Source of the DNA: Micromonospora sp. MP36
GTDB lineage: Bacteria; Actinomycetota; Actinomycetes; Mycobacteriales; Micromonosporaceae
Assembly (NCBI RefSeq): GCF_008119785.1
Contig: NZ_VSFA01000007.1
Coordinates: 1-64,000 of the forward strand
Length of the DNA stretch: 64,000 nucleotides
Reading direction: 5' to 3'
The translations under genes were made by a program, and so were the position numbers. Numbering within the stretch: position 1 is the first letter of the stretch; every line of letters starts with the position of its first letter. The notes beneath the pieces are model-generated. The model ran no database searches. It saw only the letters and a list, made by a program, of their open reading frames with translations, and had not been told where the DNA came from. Below, in pieces: positions 49,807 to 58,452 of the stretch.

Positions 49807-51174
49807 GTGTCCAGAACCCGGTCTCCTCGCCGATGGCGCGGCGCGTTCGCGGCCGCCGTCGCGGCCGGCCTGACGCTGACCGCCTGCTCCGGAGCCGGTG
49901 GCGGCTCCTCATCCGGCGGCGGCGGCAAGACCATCACCGTGCTGATGGTCGGCAACCCGCAGATGGAGGACCTGGCGAAGGTCACCGCCGACAACTTCAC
50001 CAAGCAGACCGGGATCGCCGTGCGGTTCACGATCCTGCCGGAGAACGAACTGCGCGACAAGGTCACCCAGGACGTCGCCACCCAGGGCGGACAGTACGAC
50101 GTGGCGACGATCGGCGCGTACGAGGCACCGATCTGGGCCAAGAACGGGTGGTTGCACGAACTGAGCTCGTACGCCGACGCCGACGGCGGCTATGACGAGG
50201 GTGACCTGCTCAAGCCGATGGTCGCCTCACTCTCCGGCGAGGACGGCAAGCTCTACGCGGCGCCGTTCTACGGCGAGTCGTCCTTCCTCATGCACAACAA
50301 GGAGCTCTTCGCGGCCAAGGGCCTGACCATGCCGCAGCGGCCGACCTGGCAGCAGGTGGCGCAGTTCGCCGCGAAACTGGACGACAAGAAGGCCGGGGTC
50401 GCCGGCATCTGCCTGCGCGGCCTGCCCGGTTGGGGTGAGCTCTTCGCCCCGCTGACCACCGTCGTCAACACCTTCGGCGGCACCTGGTTCGAGAAGGACT
50501 GGACGCCGAAGGTGAACGCGCCCGAGTTCACCCGGGCGACGAGGTTCTACGTCGACCTGATCCGCGCCCACGGCGAGGCGGGCGCCCCGCAGGCCGGCTT
50601 CACCGAGTGCCTGAACACCTTCGGCCAGGGCAAGGCGGCGATGTGGTACGACGCCACCTCCGCCGCAGGCACGCTGGAGGACAAGAGCGCGAGCAAGGTC
50701 GCCGGCAAGGTCGGCTACGCGTACGCGCCGGTCGACCGGACGAAGTCGTCGGGCTGGCTGTGGGCCTGGGCGCTGGCGATGCCGAAGACCACCAAGAACG
50801 CCGACGCCGCCTGGAAGTTCATCTCCTGGGCCACCGGCAAGGAGTACGAGAAGCTGGTCGGCTCCTCGCTCGGCTGGTCCCGGGTGCCGGCCGGCAAACG
50901 CCAGTCCACCTACGAGATCCCGGAGTACCGGCAGTCCGCCGCCGCCTTCGCCGACCTCACCCTGAAGTCGATCCAGGAGGCCGACCCGGTCAACCCCGGC
51001 CTGCAGCCCCGCCCCGCGCTCGGGGTGCAGTTCGTCGGCATCCCCGAGTTCGCCGACCTCGGCACCAAGGTCTCGCAGGAGGTCTCCGCCGCCATCGCCG
51101 GCAGCACCACCGTCGAGAAGGCGCTCGCCGACGGCCAGCGCCTGGCCGAGGACGTCGCCAAGGAATACCGGTAG
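49807..51174 (+). CDS. ABC transporter substrate-binding lipoprotein (polyol/sugar type)
   Basis: 455 residues from GTG 49807 behind CGGAGG. The signal peptide ends at lipobox LTAC with C27. The mature protein (ITVLMVGNPQMEDLAKVTADNF, QGGQYDVATIGAYEAPIWAKNGWL, YGESSFLMHNKELF, AMWYDATSAAGTLED) closely follows the sorbitol/mannitol-binding SmoE-like group. It would feed the two permeases encoded next, across a 58-base gap with a stem-loop. Polyol specificity is inferred from sequence resemblance and from the dehydrogenase downstream. Confidence 0.9.
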   Translation: MSRTRSPRRWRGAFAAAVAAGLTLTACSGAGGGSSSGGGGKTITVLMVGNPQMEDLAKVTADNFTKQTGIAVRFTILPENELRDKVTQDVATQGGQYDVATIGAYEAPIWAKNGWLHELSSYADADGGYDEGDLLKPMVASLSGEDGKLYAAPFYGESSFLMHNKELFAAKGLTMPQRPTWQQVAQFAAKLDDKKAGVAGICLRGLPGWGELFAPLTTVVNTFGGTWFEKDWTPKVNAPEFTRATRFYVDLIRAHGEAGAPQAGFTECLNTFGQGKAAMWYDATSAAGTLEDKSASKVAGKVGYAYAPVDRTKSSGWLWAWALAMPKTTKNADAAWKFISWATGKEYEKLVGSSLGWSRVPAGKRQSTYEIPEYRQSAAAFADLTLKSIQEADPVNPGLQPRPALGVQFVGIPEFADLGTKVSQEVSAAIAGSTTVEKALADGQRLAEDVAKEYR

Positions 51175-51183
51175 CCGCCCATC

Positions 51184-51212
51184 CGGGCCGGTCGACCGCC
51201 GGCCGGCCCCGG
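51184..51212 (+). promoter_or_regulatory. Stem-loop between binding-protein and permease genes
   Basis: GGGCCGG (51185-51191) can pair with CCGGCCC (51203-51209), with extra flanking pairs. Such hairpins after binding-protein genes commonly protect the upstream mRNA or partly terminate, giving excess binding protein. Confidence 0.4.
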
Positions 51213-51232
51213 CCCTGTCCCGAGGTGGTTCC

Positions 51233-52165
51233 ATGACCCAGACCGTCACCGCCGGCCCGGGCGCGGCACGCCGGCATAATGTCCGACCCGTCCCCGCCGC
51301 CGCGCGGCAGCGCTGGACCCGCCGCGCCCCGCTGCTGCCCGCCCTGATCTTCGCCATCGTGGTGACCCAGATCCCGTTCCTGGTCACCCTCTACCTGTCG
51401 ACCCTGGACTGGAACGCGCTGCGACCCGGCCGCCGCGCCTTCGTTGGCCCCGCCAACTACGGCCAGGTCCTCACCGACGGGCGGCTGCGCGCCGCCCTGC
51501 TGAACACGGTGGTGCTCACCGCCGCCTCCGTCGTCATCTCGGTGCTGCTCGGCCTCGGCCTGGCCATCCTGCTGGACCGCCGGTTCCCCGGCCGCGGCGT
51601 CGTCCGTACCCTGCTCATCACCCCGTTCCTGGTGATGCCCATGGCCGCGGCGCTGCTCTGGAAGCACGCCATCTACAACCCGTCGTACGGCCTGATCAAC
51701 GGCGTCGTGGGCGGCAGCACCGACTGGGTGTCCCGGTATCCGATGCTGTCGGTGGTCACCACCCTGGTCTGGCAGTGGACCCCGTTCATGATGCTGATCA
51801 TCCTGGCCGGGCTGCAGAGCCAGTCGCTGGAGACCCTGGAGGCCGCCCGCGTCGACGGGGCCGGACCGTGGCAGACCTTCACCCGCATCACCCTGCCCTA
51901 CCTGCGCCCCTACCTGGAACTGAGCGCCCTGCTCGGCTCCATCTACCTGGTGCAGACCTTCGACGCCGTCTTCACCATCACCCAGGGCGGTCCCGGCACC
52001 GCCACCACCAACCTGCCGTACGAGATCTACCTGACCACCTTCCGCAAGTTCGAGTACGGCGAGGCCGCCGCGGCCGGCGTCGTGGTGGTGCTCGGCACGA
52101 TCGTCGTCGCCACCTTCGCGCTGCGAGTGATCTCCAGCCTGTTCCGGATGGAGGGCGCGCGATGA
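51233..52165 (+). CDS. Carbohydrate/polyol ABC transporter permease (MalF/SmoF type)
   Basis: A 310-residue CUT1 permease with six helices and the EAA loop QSLETLEAARVDGAGPWQTF (near 205-225). The periplasmic segment IYNPSYGLINGVVGGSTDWVS is typical of the polyol-transporter SmoF group. It overlaps the second permease by ATGA. No ATPase gene is present in the operon. Confidence 0.92.
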   Translation: MTQTVTAGPGAARRHNVRPVPAAARQRWTRRAPLLPALIFAIVVTQIPFLVTLYLSTLDWNALRPGRRAFVGPANYGQVLTDGRLRAALLNTVVLTAASVVISVLLGLGLAILLDRRFPGRGVVRTLLITPFLVMPMAAALLWKHAIYNPSYGLINGVVGGSTDWVSRYPMLSVVTTLVWQWTPFMMLIILAGLQSQSLETLEAARVDGAGPWQTFTRITLPYLRPYLELSALLGSIYLVQTFDAVFTITQGGPGTATTNLPYEIYLTTFRKFEYGEAAAAGVVVVLGTIVVATFALRVISSLFRMEGAR

Positions 52166-53028
52166 CGATGACACCCACCCGACGCGCCTCCCGGCCGACC
52201 GGCCCGGCCCGGCGGACCAGCGGCGTACGCGGGGCGGCCTGGGCGGTGCTGGCCTGGCTCGCCGGGCTGCTGTTCTTCCTGCCGGTGCTGTGGATGGTGC
52301 TCACCGGGTTCAAACGGGAGGTCGACGCGGCCAGCAACCCGCCGGCCTGGTTCTTCACCCCGGTGCTCGACGGCTACCGACAGGTCTTCGACCGGGACCT
52401 CACGCCGTACCTGCTCAACTCCCTGATGGCCAGCCTGCTGTCCACCCTGCTGGTGCTGCTGCTGGCCACTCCCGCGGCGTACGCGTTGTCGATCCGGCCG
52501 GTCGCCAAATGGCGCGACGTGCTGTTCTTCTTCATCAGCACCAAGATGCTGCCGGCCGTCGCCGCGCTGCTGCCGATCTACCTGCTGGTCAAGCAGCTCG
52601 GCATGCTCGACAACATCTGGACCATGGTCCTCCTCTACACGTCGATGAACCTGCCGCTCGCGGTGTGGATGATGCGCTCGTTCCTGCTGGAGGTCCCGTC
52701 GGCGCTGATCGAAGCGGCGGCGATGGACGGAGCCAGCCTGACCGTCACGATCCGGCGGATCCTCCTGCCGATCGTCGCGCCGGGCCTGGCCGCCACCGCG
52801 CTGATCTGCTTCATCTTCAGCTGGAACGAGTTCTTCTTCGCGGTCAACCTCACCGCGACCCGCGCCGGCACCTCACCGATCTTCCTGGTCGGCTTCATCA
52901 CCTCCGAAGGGCTGTTCCTCGCCCGGCTCTGCGCGGCCGCGACCATCGTGTCGCTGCCGGTCGTGCTGGCCGGCTGGATCGCCCAGAAGCAGCTCGTCCG
53001 AGGACTCTCCATGGGGGCGGTCAAATGA
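52162..53028 (+). CDS. Carbohydrate/polyol ABC transporter permease (MalG/SmoG type)
   Basis: A 288-residue partner permease: polar N-terminal 30 residues, six helices, EAA loop VPSALIEAAAMDGASLTVTI and C-terminal KQLVRGLSMGAVK. The helix-4 block ISTKMLPAVAALLPIYLLVK is characteristic of polyol-type MalG proteins. Stop and start overlap with the following dehydrogenase (ATGA), so uptake and oxidation are coupled at the translational level. Confidence 0.92.
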   Translation: MTMTPTRRASRPTGPARRTSGVRGAAWAVLAWLAGLLFFLPVLWMVLTGFKREVDAASNPPAWFFTPVLDGYRQVFDRDLTPYLLNSLMASLLSTLLVLLLATPAAYALSIRPVAKWRDVLFFFISTKMLPAVAALLPIYLLVKQLGMLDNIWTMVLLYTSMNLPLAVWMMRSFLLEVPSALIEAAAMDGASLTVTIRRILLPIVAPGLAATALICFIFSWNEFFFAVNLTATRAGTSPIFLVGFITSEGLFLARLCAAATIVSLPVVLAGWIAQKQLVRGLSMGAVK

Positions 53029-54086
53029 GGGCAGCGGTCATCGTCACGCCGGGACAGATCTCGCTGGAATCCGTGCTGGATCCCATGCCGGGGCCACGGG
53101 ACGTGGTCGTCGAGGTCGCCGGGTGCGGGATCTGCGGCACGGACCTGCACATCATGGACGGCGAGTTCGCGCCCGCGTACCCGATCGTGCCCGGGCATGA
53201 GTTCGCCGGCACGGTGGTCGCCACCGGGCGGGACGTCACCGAGGTGCGCCCGGGCGACGCGGTCGCCGTCGACCCGTCGCTGCACTGCGGCGAGTGCTAC
53301 CAGTGCCGGCGCGGCCGGGGCAACCTCTGCGAACGCTGGGCGGCCATCGGCGTCACCGTCTCCGGCGGTGCGGCCGAGTACGCGGTGGCGCCGGTGCGGA
53401 ACTGCTTCCCGCTCCCCGAGACGATCGCGCCGGCGGACGCCGCGCTGATCGAGCCGCTCTCCTGCGCGGTACGCGGCTTCGACGTGCTGCCCCGCCGGCT
53501 CGCCGACCACTACCTGATCTACGGCGCCGGCACCATGGGCCTGATGATGCTGGAGCTGGCGAAGCGGTGCGGCGCGGCGAGCGTCAGCGTGGTGGACCCG
53601 AACCCGGACCGGCTCGCCACCGCGGTGCGGTTGGGCTGCTCGGCCAGTGGCGCGAGCGCCGACGAGCTGCTCCGCCCCCGGGGGTGGGACATCGTGATCG
53701 ACTGCACGGGCGTGCGGGCGGCGATCGACGACGGGCTGAGCCGGGTCGCCCCGGCTGGGACGTTCCTCCAGTTCGGCGTCTCCGAGTACCGTACGCGGGC
53801 GGCGGTCGAGCCGTACCGGATCTACAACCAGGAGATCACCATCACCGGCTCGATGGCGGTGCTGCACAGTTTCGAACGGGCCGGGGAGCTGTTCGCCGCC
53901 GGCGTGCTCGACCCGGAGGTGTTCATCAGCCACCGCCTCCCGCTCGACCGGTACGCCGAGGCGATGGCCCAGTTCCGGGCCGGCGTGGGCCGCAAGATCC
54001 AGGTCACGGGCCCAGGGGCGACGCCTACGGCCGGACTGACAAATCAGGTGTTAACGGTTGATGAGCCGCCTTCCGGTCTACGGTGA
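53025..54086 (+). CDS. Zinc-dependent medium-chain polyol/alcohol dehydrogenase
   Basis: The 353-residue enzyme has the catalytic zinc site (GCGICGTDLH, VPGHEFAG), the structural-zinc loop with four cysteines (CGECYQCRRGRGNLCERW) and a Rossmann domain (YLIYGAGTMGLMMLELAKRCGA, VVDPNPDRLATAVRLG) for NAD(P). This is the sorbitol/threitol-type dehydrogenase branch. In this operon it would oxidise the imported polyol to a ketose. The last 20 residues (ATPTAGLTNQVLTVDEPPSG) look added and are not conserved. The exact polyol is unknown. Confidence 0.88.
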   Translation: MRAAVIVTPGQISLESVLDPMPGPRDVVVEVAGCGICGTDLHIMDGEFAPAYPIVPGHEFAGTVVATGRDVTEVRPGDAVAVDPSLHCGECYQCRRGRGNLCERWAAIGVTVSGGAAEYAVAPVRNCFPLPETIAPADAALIEPLSCAVRGFDVLPRRLADHYLIYGAGTMGLMMLELAKRCGAASVSVVDPNPDRLATAVRLGCSASGASADELLRPRGWDIVIDCTGVRAAIDDGLSRVAPAGTFLQFGVSEYRTRAAVEPYRIYNQEITITGSMAVLHSFERAGELFAAGVLDPEVFISHRLPLDRYAEAMAQFRAGVGRKIQVTGPGATPTAGLTNQVLTVDEPPSGLR

Positions 54087-54146
54087 ACGGGGAGGCGGCC
54101 AGCGGCCGTGCGGGCCGGGCCGGGTGGACCTCGGGAGGCGATACCG

Positions 54147-56006
54147 GTGACGATGGAAGCCGAGCGCATGTTGCGCGAGGACGAGATCAGCCAGCTCAGT
54201 GAACTCGCCGCCCAGCTACGGGTGGACTCGATCCGCTGCAGCACCCAGGCCGGCTCCGGGCACCCCACCTCCAGCCTGTCCGCCGCCGACCTGATGGCGG
54301 TGCTGATCTCCCGGCACCTGCGCTACGACTGGGTGAACGCCGGCAATCGCGCCAACGACCACCTGATCTTCTCCAAGGGCCACGCCTCCCCGCTGCTGTA
54401 CGCGGTCCTCAAGGCGGTCGGCGCGATCAGCGACCAGGAACTGATGGACACCTACCGGCAGCTCGGGTCGCGCCTGCAGGGCCACCCCACCCCGGCGCTG
54501 CCCTGGGTGGACGTCGCCACCGGTTCGCTCGGCCAGGGCCTGCCGGTCGGCGTCGGCATCGCGCTGGCCGGCCAGTACCTCGACCAGCTGCCGTTCCACG
54601 TCTGGGTGCTCTGCGGCGACAGCGAGACCGCCGAGGGCTCGATCTGGGAGGCCCTGGACAAGGCGAGCCACTACGGGCTGCGCAACCTCACCGCGATCGT
54701 GGACGTGAACCGGTTCGGGCAGCGGGGGCCGACCGAGCTGGAGTGGGACCTGGACACCTACCGGCGGCGGGTCGAGGCGTTCGGCTGCCACCCGATCGTC
54801 GTCGACGGGCACGACCTCGCCGCGATCGACGAGGCGTTCGGCCGGGCCCGGCAGGCGACCGGCCCGACGGTGGTGCTCGCCCGCACGGTCAAGGGCAAGG
54901 GCGTGGCCGAGGTCGAGAACAAGCCGGGGTGGCACGGCAAGCCCCTGAAACCCGACATGGCCGAGCGGGCCGTCCAGGCGCTCGGCGGCGTCCGGCAGAT
55001 CCGCGTCACCGGCCCGAAGCCCGAGCCCGCCAAGCCCGCCGCCAAGCCCGAAGCCAAACCGCCGGAACTTCCCCGCTACGACAAGGGAGCGAAGGTGGCC
55101 ACCCGGAACGCGTACGGTGACGCGCTGCGCGCGCTCGGCTCGCGGCCGGACGTGGTCGCCCTCGACGGCGAGGTGAGCGACTCCACCCGGGCCGACAAGT
55201 TCGGCGAGGCGTACCCCGACCGGTTCTTCGAGATGTTCATCTCCGAACAGCAACTGGTCGCCGCCGCGGTCGGCCTGCAGGTACGCGGCTACCGCCCGTT
55301 CGCCGCGACCTTCGCGGCGTTCCTGTCCCGCGCCTACGACTTCATCCGGATGGCCGCCATCTCCCGGGCCGACATCGCGTTGTCCGGCTCCCACGCCGGG
55401 GTGGAGATCGGGGCGGACGGCCCCTCACAGATGGGGCTGGAGGACCTGGCCGCCCTGCGCGCCGTGCAGGGCTCGACCGTCCTCTATCCCAGTGACGCCG
55501 TGTCCTGTGCCGCCCTCGTCGCCCAGATGGTCGACCGGAAGGGCATCTGCTACCTGCGCACCACCCGCGGGAAGTACCCGGTGCTCTACGACAACGGCGA
55601 CGAGTTCCCCGTCGGGGGCAGCAAACTGCTCCGCGGCGGCGGCGACGTCGCGCTGATCGGCGCCGGGGTCACGGTGCACAACTGCCTCGCCGCCGCCGAC
55701 GAACTGGCGCGCGAGGGGATCGACGCCCGGGTCATCGACCTCTACTCGGTCAAGCCACTGGACCGGCAGCGGCTGCTCGACGCGGTCCGGGACACCGCCG
55801 GCCGGCTGGTCGTGGTCGAGGACCACTACCCGGAGGGCGGGCTGGGCTCGGCCGTGCTCGAGTCGCTGGCGGACCTCGCCGAACCGGTGCGGGTGAACCA
55901 CCTGGCGGTACGCGGGCTGCCCACCTCCGGGACGTCGACCCAGCTGATGGACCAGGCAGGGATCGGGGTGACCGCCATCGTCTCGGCGGCGCGCGCCCTG
56001 GCCTGA
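54147..56006 (+). CDS. Transketolase (animal-TKT-like, two-domain fusion)
   Basis: 619 residues from GTG 54147, 8 bases after GGGAGG; ATG 54153 is the alternative. The thiamine-diphosphate domain contains GHPTSSLSAADLMAVL, ATGSLGQGLPVGVG and the variant GDSETAEGSIWEAL motif. A Pro/Ala/Lys linker (PEPAKPAAKPEAKPPELP, about residues 295-315) leads into the pyrimidine domain (RVIDLYSVKPLD follows in the C-domain). The length (about 620) and motifs match the shorter mammalian-type transketolases rather than the 700-residue bacterial enzyme. It would move C2 units from the ketose made by the dehydrogenase. Last gene of the DeoR operon. Confidence 0.88.
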   Translation: MTMEAERMLREDEISQLSELAAQLRVDSIRCSTQAGSGHPTSSLSAADLMAVLISRHLRYDWVNAGNRANDHLIFSKGHASPLLYAVLKAVGAISDQELMDTYRQLGSRLQGHPTPALPWVDVATGSLGQGLPVGVGIALAGQYLDQLPFHVWVLCGDSETAEGSIWEALDKASHYGLRNLTAIVDVNRFGQRGPTELEWDLDTYRRRVEAFGCHPIVVDGHDLAAIDEAFGRARQATGPTVVLARTVKGKGVAEVENKPGWHGKPLKPDMAERAVQALGGVRQIRVTGPKPEPAKPAAKPEAKPPELPRYDKGAKVATRNAYGDALRALGSRPDVVALDGEVSDSTRADKFGEAYPDRFFEMFISEQQLVAAAVGLQVRGYRPFAATFAAFLSRAYDFIRMAAISRADIALSGSHAGVEIGADGPSQMGLEDLAALRAVQGSTVLYPSDAVSCAALVAQMVDRKGICYLRTTRGKYPVLYDNGDEFPVGGSKLLRGGGDVALIGAGVTVHNCLAAADELAREGIDARVIDLYSVKPLDRQRLLDAVRDTAGRLVVVEDHYPEGGLGSAVLESLADLAEPVRVNHLAVRGLPTSGTSTQLMDQAGIGVTAIVSAARALA

Positions 56007-56031
56007 CGGCCGCAGCCGCACCGACCCCGTC

Positions 56032-56056
56032 GTTTCACCCCCGCCGGCGCGGGTAC
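56032..56056 (+). promoter_or_regulatory. Sigma-B-type promoter of the first DUF2267 gene
   Basis: GTTT (56032-56035), exactly 15 bp and GGGTAC (56051-56056) match the actinobacterial SigB/SigF consensus, 29 bases before the GTG start. Confidence 0.7.
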
Positions 56057-56085
56057 CCGCAGGTCCGGTCCGAGAGGGGGTCCAG

Positions 56086-56490
56086 GTGAACTACACGGAG
56101 TTCATCCAGTCGGTGGCGGCAAAACCGAAGGCGCCGACGCAGACCGAGCCGATCGCCCGTGCCACGCTCGTGACGCTGGCGGAACGGATTACCGGCGGGC
56201 AGGCGCAGGACCTCGCCTCCCAACTTCCCGAGGAACTGCGGTCGTGCGTCGACAAGCCCGACGAGCATCCCGAGCCGTTCGGGCTGACGGAGTTCCTCGA
56301 GCGGGTGCAGAACCGGGCCGGGGTGGATCGGCAGGCGGCGACCGACGGGGCGCGCGCTGTGCTGAACACCCTGCGGGAGAAGATCAGCGCGAAGGAGTAC
56401 GGGGACGTCGTCGACCAGCTGCCGCAGGAGTTCTGGCAGCTGACCGGGCCGTCGGTCAACCGGTTCGAAACCCGCCGGGTCGGCACCTAG
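56086..56490 (+). CDS. DUF2267 family protein 1
   Basis: The 134-residue soluble all-helical protein has the DUF2267 pattern: MNYTEFIQSVAAKPKAPTQT, ARATLVTLAERITGGQAQDLASQLPEEL, FGLTEFLERVQNRAGVD and a repeat of the same pattern (ARAVLNTLREKISAKEYGDVVDQLPQEF). It is thus two half-repeats that respectively resemble each other. GTG start behind GAGAGGGGG. The function of the family is unknown; a clear sigma-B-type promoter makes it a likely stress protein. A paralogue lies 1.1 kb downstream. Confidence 0.85.
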   Translation: MNYTEFIQSVAAKPKAPTQTEPIARATLVTLAERITGGQAQDLASQLPEELRSCVDKPDEHPEPFGLTEFLERVQNRAGVDRQAATDGARAVLNTLREKISAKEYGDVVDQLPQEFWQLTGPSVNRFETRRVGT

Positions 56491-56510
56491 GCGGGCCGGC
56501 CGGAGCGGGG

Positions 56511-57464
56511 TCACCCCTGCAGCCGGATCTCCGCCGGTTCGCGGTCGCTGCGCAGCCCCTTCCAGGAGGGGTGGCGCAGCCGGCGGTCGGGAGTCCAGGA
56601 ACGGAAGGTGACGTCCCCGACCAGGGCCGGGTCGACCCAGACGGCGTGGCGGGCGTGCTCGCGCGGCACGGGGGAGTCGAACGGCGAGTCCGGCCGGCTC
56701 AACGGCTTCAGGCGCTGCTGCAGGTCGCGCAGCACGGTCTGGGTGAAGCCCGTGCCGACGTGGCCGATGTAGACCAGCTTGTCGGCCGCGTCGTACATGC
56801 CGAGCAGCAGGGAGCCGATGGTGCCGGCCCGCCGGCCGGACCCCGGCTTCCAGCCGCCCACGATCACCTCCACCGTGTCGTTGAGCGGCACCTTCACCCA
56901 CGCCGGCGCCCGCCGGCCGGGCTGGTACGGCGCGCCCAGCTGCTTGGCGACGACCCCTTCCAGGCCGAGTTCGGCCGCCGCCGTGGCCAGGTCCCGGCCG
57001 GCCTCGCCGGTCCAGTACGGCGGCGTCTCGACACTTTCGCCGCTGAGCCCCAGCTCCTCCAGCGCCGCCCGGCGCTCGGTGTACGGCAGGGCGGTGAGGT
57101 CCCGTCCGTCCAGGTACAGGAGATCGAACAGGTACAGCCGTACCGGGGTCGCCTCGACCAGCGCGGCGGCCGGCGCCCGCACGTGCATCCGATGCTGCAG
57201 CGCCGAGAAGCTGGGCCGCCCGTGGCCGTCGAGGGCCACGATCTCCCCGTCGAGCACCGCCCGCCGCCCGGCCAGCAGCCGCGCCAGCTCGCCCAGCTCC
57301 GGATACGCCCGGGTGACGTCCCGGTCGTTGCGGCTGAGCAGCCGGAACCCGTCGTCGACGTAGGCGATCGCGCGGACCCCGTCCCACTTGAACTCGTAGC
57401 CCCAACCGGACCCGGTGGGCAGCGCGCCACTGGAGGCCAGCATCGGCGGCACGAGCTTCGGCAT
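56511..57464 (-). CDS. Stand-alone ATP-dependent DNA ligase (LigD/LigC ligase-domain type)
   Basis: The 317-residue protein consists only of a ligase module. Nucleotidyltransferase motif I is K26-W-D-G in YEFKWDGVRAIAY, motif III is YLFDLLYLDGRD, motif IV is LGLEGVVAKQLGAPYQPG and motif V is WVKVPLN. An OB-fold domain follows (VGGWKPGSGRRAGTIGSLLLGMY, GHVGTGFTQTVLRDLQQRL). This is the architecture of the NHEJ-type ligase domain of LigD, encoded without the primase or nuclease modules. No Ku gene is adjacent. It runs convergent to the first DUF2267 gene and divergent from the second. Confidence 0.9.
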   Translation of the reverse strand: MPKLVPPMLASSGALPTGSGWGYEFKWDGVRAIAYVDDGFRLLSRNDRDVTRAYPELGELARLLAGRRAVLDGEIVALDGHGRPSFSALQHRMHVRAPAAALVEATPVRLYLFDLLYLDGRDLTALPYTERRAALEELGLSGESVETPPYWTGEAGRDLATAAAELGLEGVVAKQLGAPYQPGRRAPAWVKVPLNDTVEVIVGGWKPGSGRRAGTIGSLLLGMYDAADKLVYIGHVGTGFTQTVLRDLQQRLKPLSRPDSPFDSPVPREHARHAVWVDPALVGDVTFRSWTPDRRLRHPSWKGLRSDREPAEIRLQG

Positions 57465-57550
57465 CCGGGCACCCACGCCTCGATCATGGCCAGTTCCACG
57501 CCCGGGCAACGCCGGTTTCCGGCCTTTCATCCGGGGACCGGACCGCCATC

Positions 57551-57575
57551 GTTTGTGGCTGGCAGCCGCGGGTAG
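57551..57575 (+). promoter_or_regulatory. Sigma-B-type promoter of the second DUF2267 gene
   Basis: GTTT (57551-57554), exactly 15 bp and GGGTAG (57570-57575), 31 bases before the ATG, repeat the promoter architecture of the first DUF2267 gene. Confidence 0.68.
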
Positions 57576-57606
57576 CCACGCGTGTCCGGGACGGGAAGGA
57601 CGGGGC

Positions 57607-57996
57607 ATGGCTGAGCTGGAGTTCTTCGAGAAGGTAGCCGCGGGGGCCCAGGTCCCGGCGGAGACGGCGCGAGCGCTGACCGAGGCCACCCTGCGTACCC
57701 TCGCGGAGCGGATCAGCGGCGGCGAGGCGGCCGACCTGGCCGACCACGTGGCGCACGAGCTGCGCCCGCTCCTGGCCCGGGCCCGCCCCGAGGAGCCGGA
57801 GGCGTTCGGGTACGACGAGTTCCTGCGGCGGGTGGCGGAGCGCGCGGGGGTGGCACCCGAGGTCGCCGAGCAGGGCGCGCGGGCCGTCCTGCGGACCCTG
57901 GACCCGGTGGTCGGGCACCAGCAGTTCAGCCAGGCGTTGTCGCAGCTGCCGGCGGAGATCCGCGGCCTGGCCCAGCCGGTGCCGCGCGGGCGCTGA
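57607..57996 (+). CDS. DUF2267 family protein 2
   Basis: 129 residues, paralogous to the protein at 56086: ELEFFEKVAAGAQVPAETAR, TLRTLAERISGGEAADLADH, FGYDEFLRRVAERAGVA, ARAVLRTLDPVVGHQQFSQA. ATG behind GGGAAGGA. It shares the same sigma-B-like promoter layout, so the pair probably belongs to one stress regulon with the DNA ligase between them. The biochemical role is unknown. Confidence 0.85.
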   Translation: MAELEFFEKVAAGAQVPAETARALTEATLRTLAERISGGEAADLADHVAHELRPLLARARPEEPEAFGYDEFLRRVAERAGVAPEVAEQGARAVLRTLDPVVGHQQFSQALSQLPAEIRGLAQPVPRGR

Positions 57997-58024
57997 CCGG
58001 CCCTGGCCTACGCGACCTGCCCCT

Positions 58025-58056
58025 GGTCCCGGCGGCCACCCGTGACCGCCGGGACC
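58025..58056. terminator. Bidirectional hairpin between DUF2267 and VOC genes
   Basis: An 11-bp perfect stem (GGTCCCGGCGG/CCGCCGGGACC, 10-nt loop) between convergent genes. Confidence 0.75.
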
Positions 58057-58062
58057 GCCGGG

Positions 58063-58452
58063 TCAGCCGGGCAGGTGCAGGAACGACCACTGGTGGCCGT
58101 CGGGGTCCCGGAACCCGCGCATGTACATGTACCCGAGGTCCTGGCCCGGTCCGAGCGACTGCCCGCCCGCGACGACCGCCAGGTCGACCAGCTCGTCGAC
58201 CCGTTCCCGCCGGTCGACGCCGAGGCCGACGATGACCTCCCGGCTGGTCTCGGGGTCGCACACCGCGGTCCCGGCGTACGCGGCGAAGGCCGCCGGGGTG
58301 TGCAGGATCAGGTGGGTGGTGCCGCCGAGGGTGAGTTGGGCGCTCTCCCCGCCCGGCGGCCGGGGCCCGGCGGTGAAGCCGAGGGCGGTGAAGAACTCGA
58401 CCGCCCGGTCCAGGTCGCGTACCGGCAGGTTGACGAAGGTTCCGCTGCTCAT
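58063..58452 (-). CDS. VOC-family protein
   Basis: A 129-residue VOC protein (MSSGTFVNLPVRDLDRAVEFF, GGTTHLILHTPAAF, GFRDPDGHQWSFLHLPG) of the glyoxalase-like group often called 'extradiol dioxygenase-like' in actinobacteria. Its ATG overlaps the stop of the upstream SRPBCC-type gene (ATGA), so the two are co-translated. The pairing of a VOC and an SRPBCC protein is frequent in actinobacterial genomes and suggests binding of a small hydrophobic or toxic ligand; no substrate is known. Confidence 0.86.
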   Translation of the reverse strand: MSSGTFVNLPVRDLDRAVEFFTALGFTAGPRPPGGESAQLTLGGTTHLILHTPAAFAAYAGTAVCDPETSREVIVGLGVDRRERVDELVDLAVVAGGQSLGPGQDLGYMYMRGFRDPDGHQWSFLHLPG

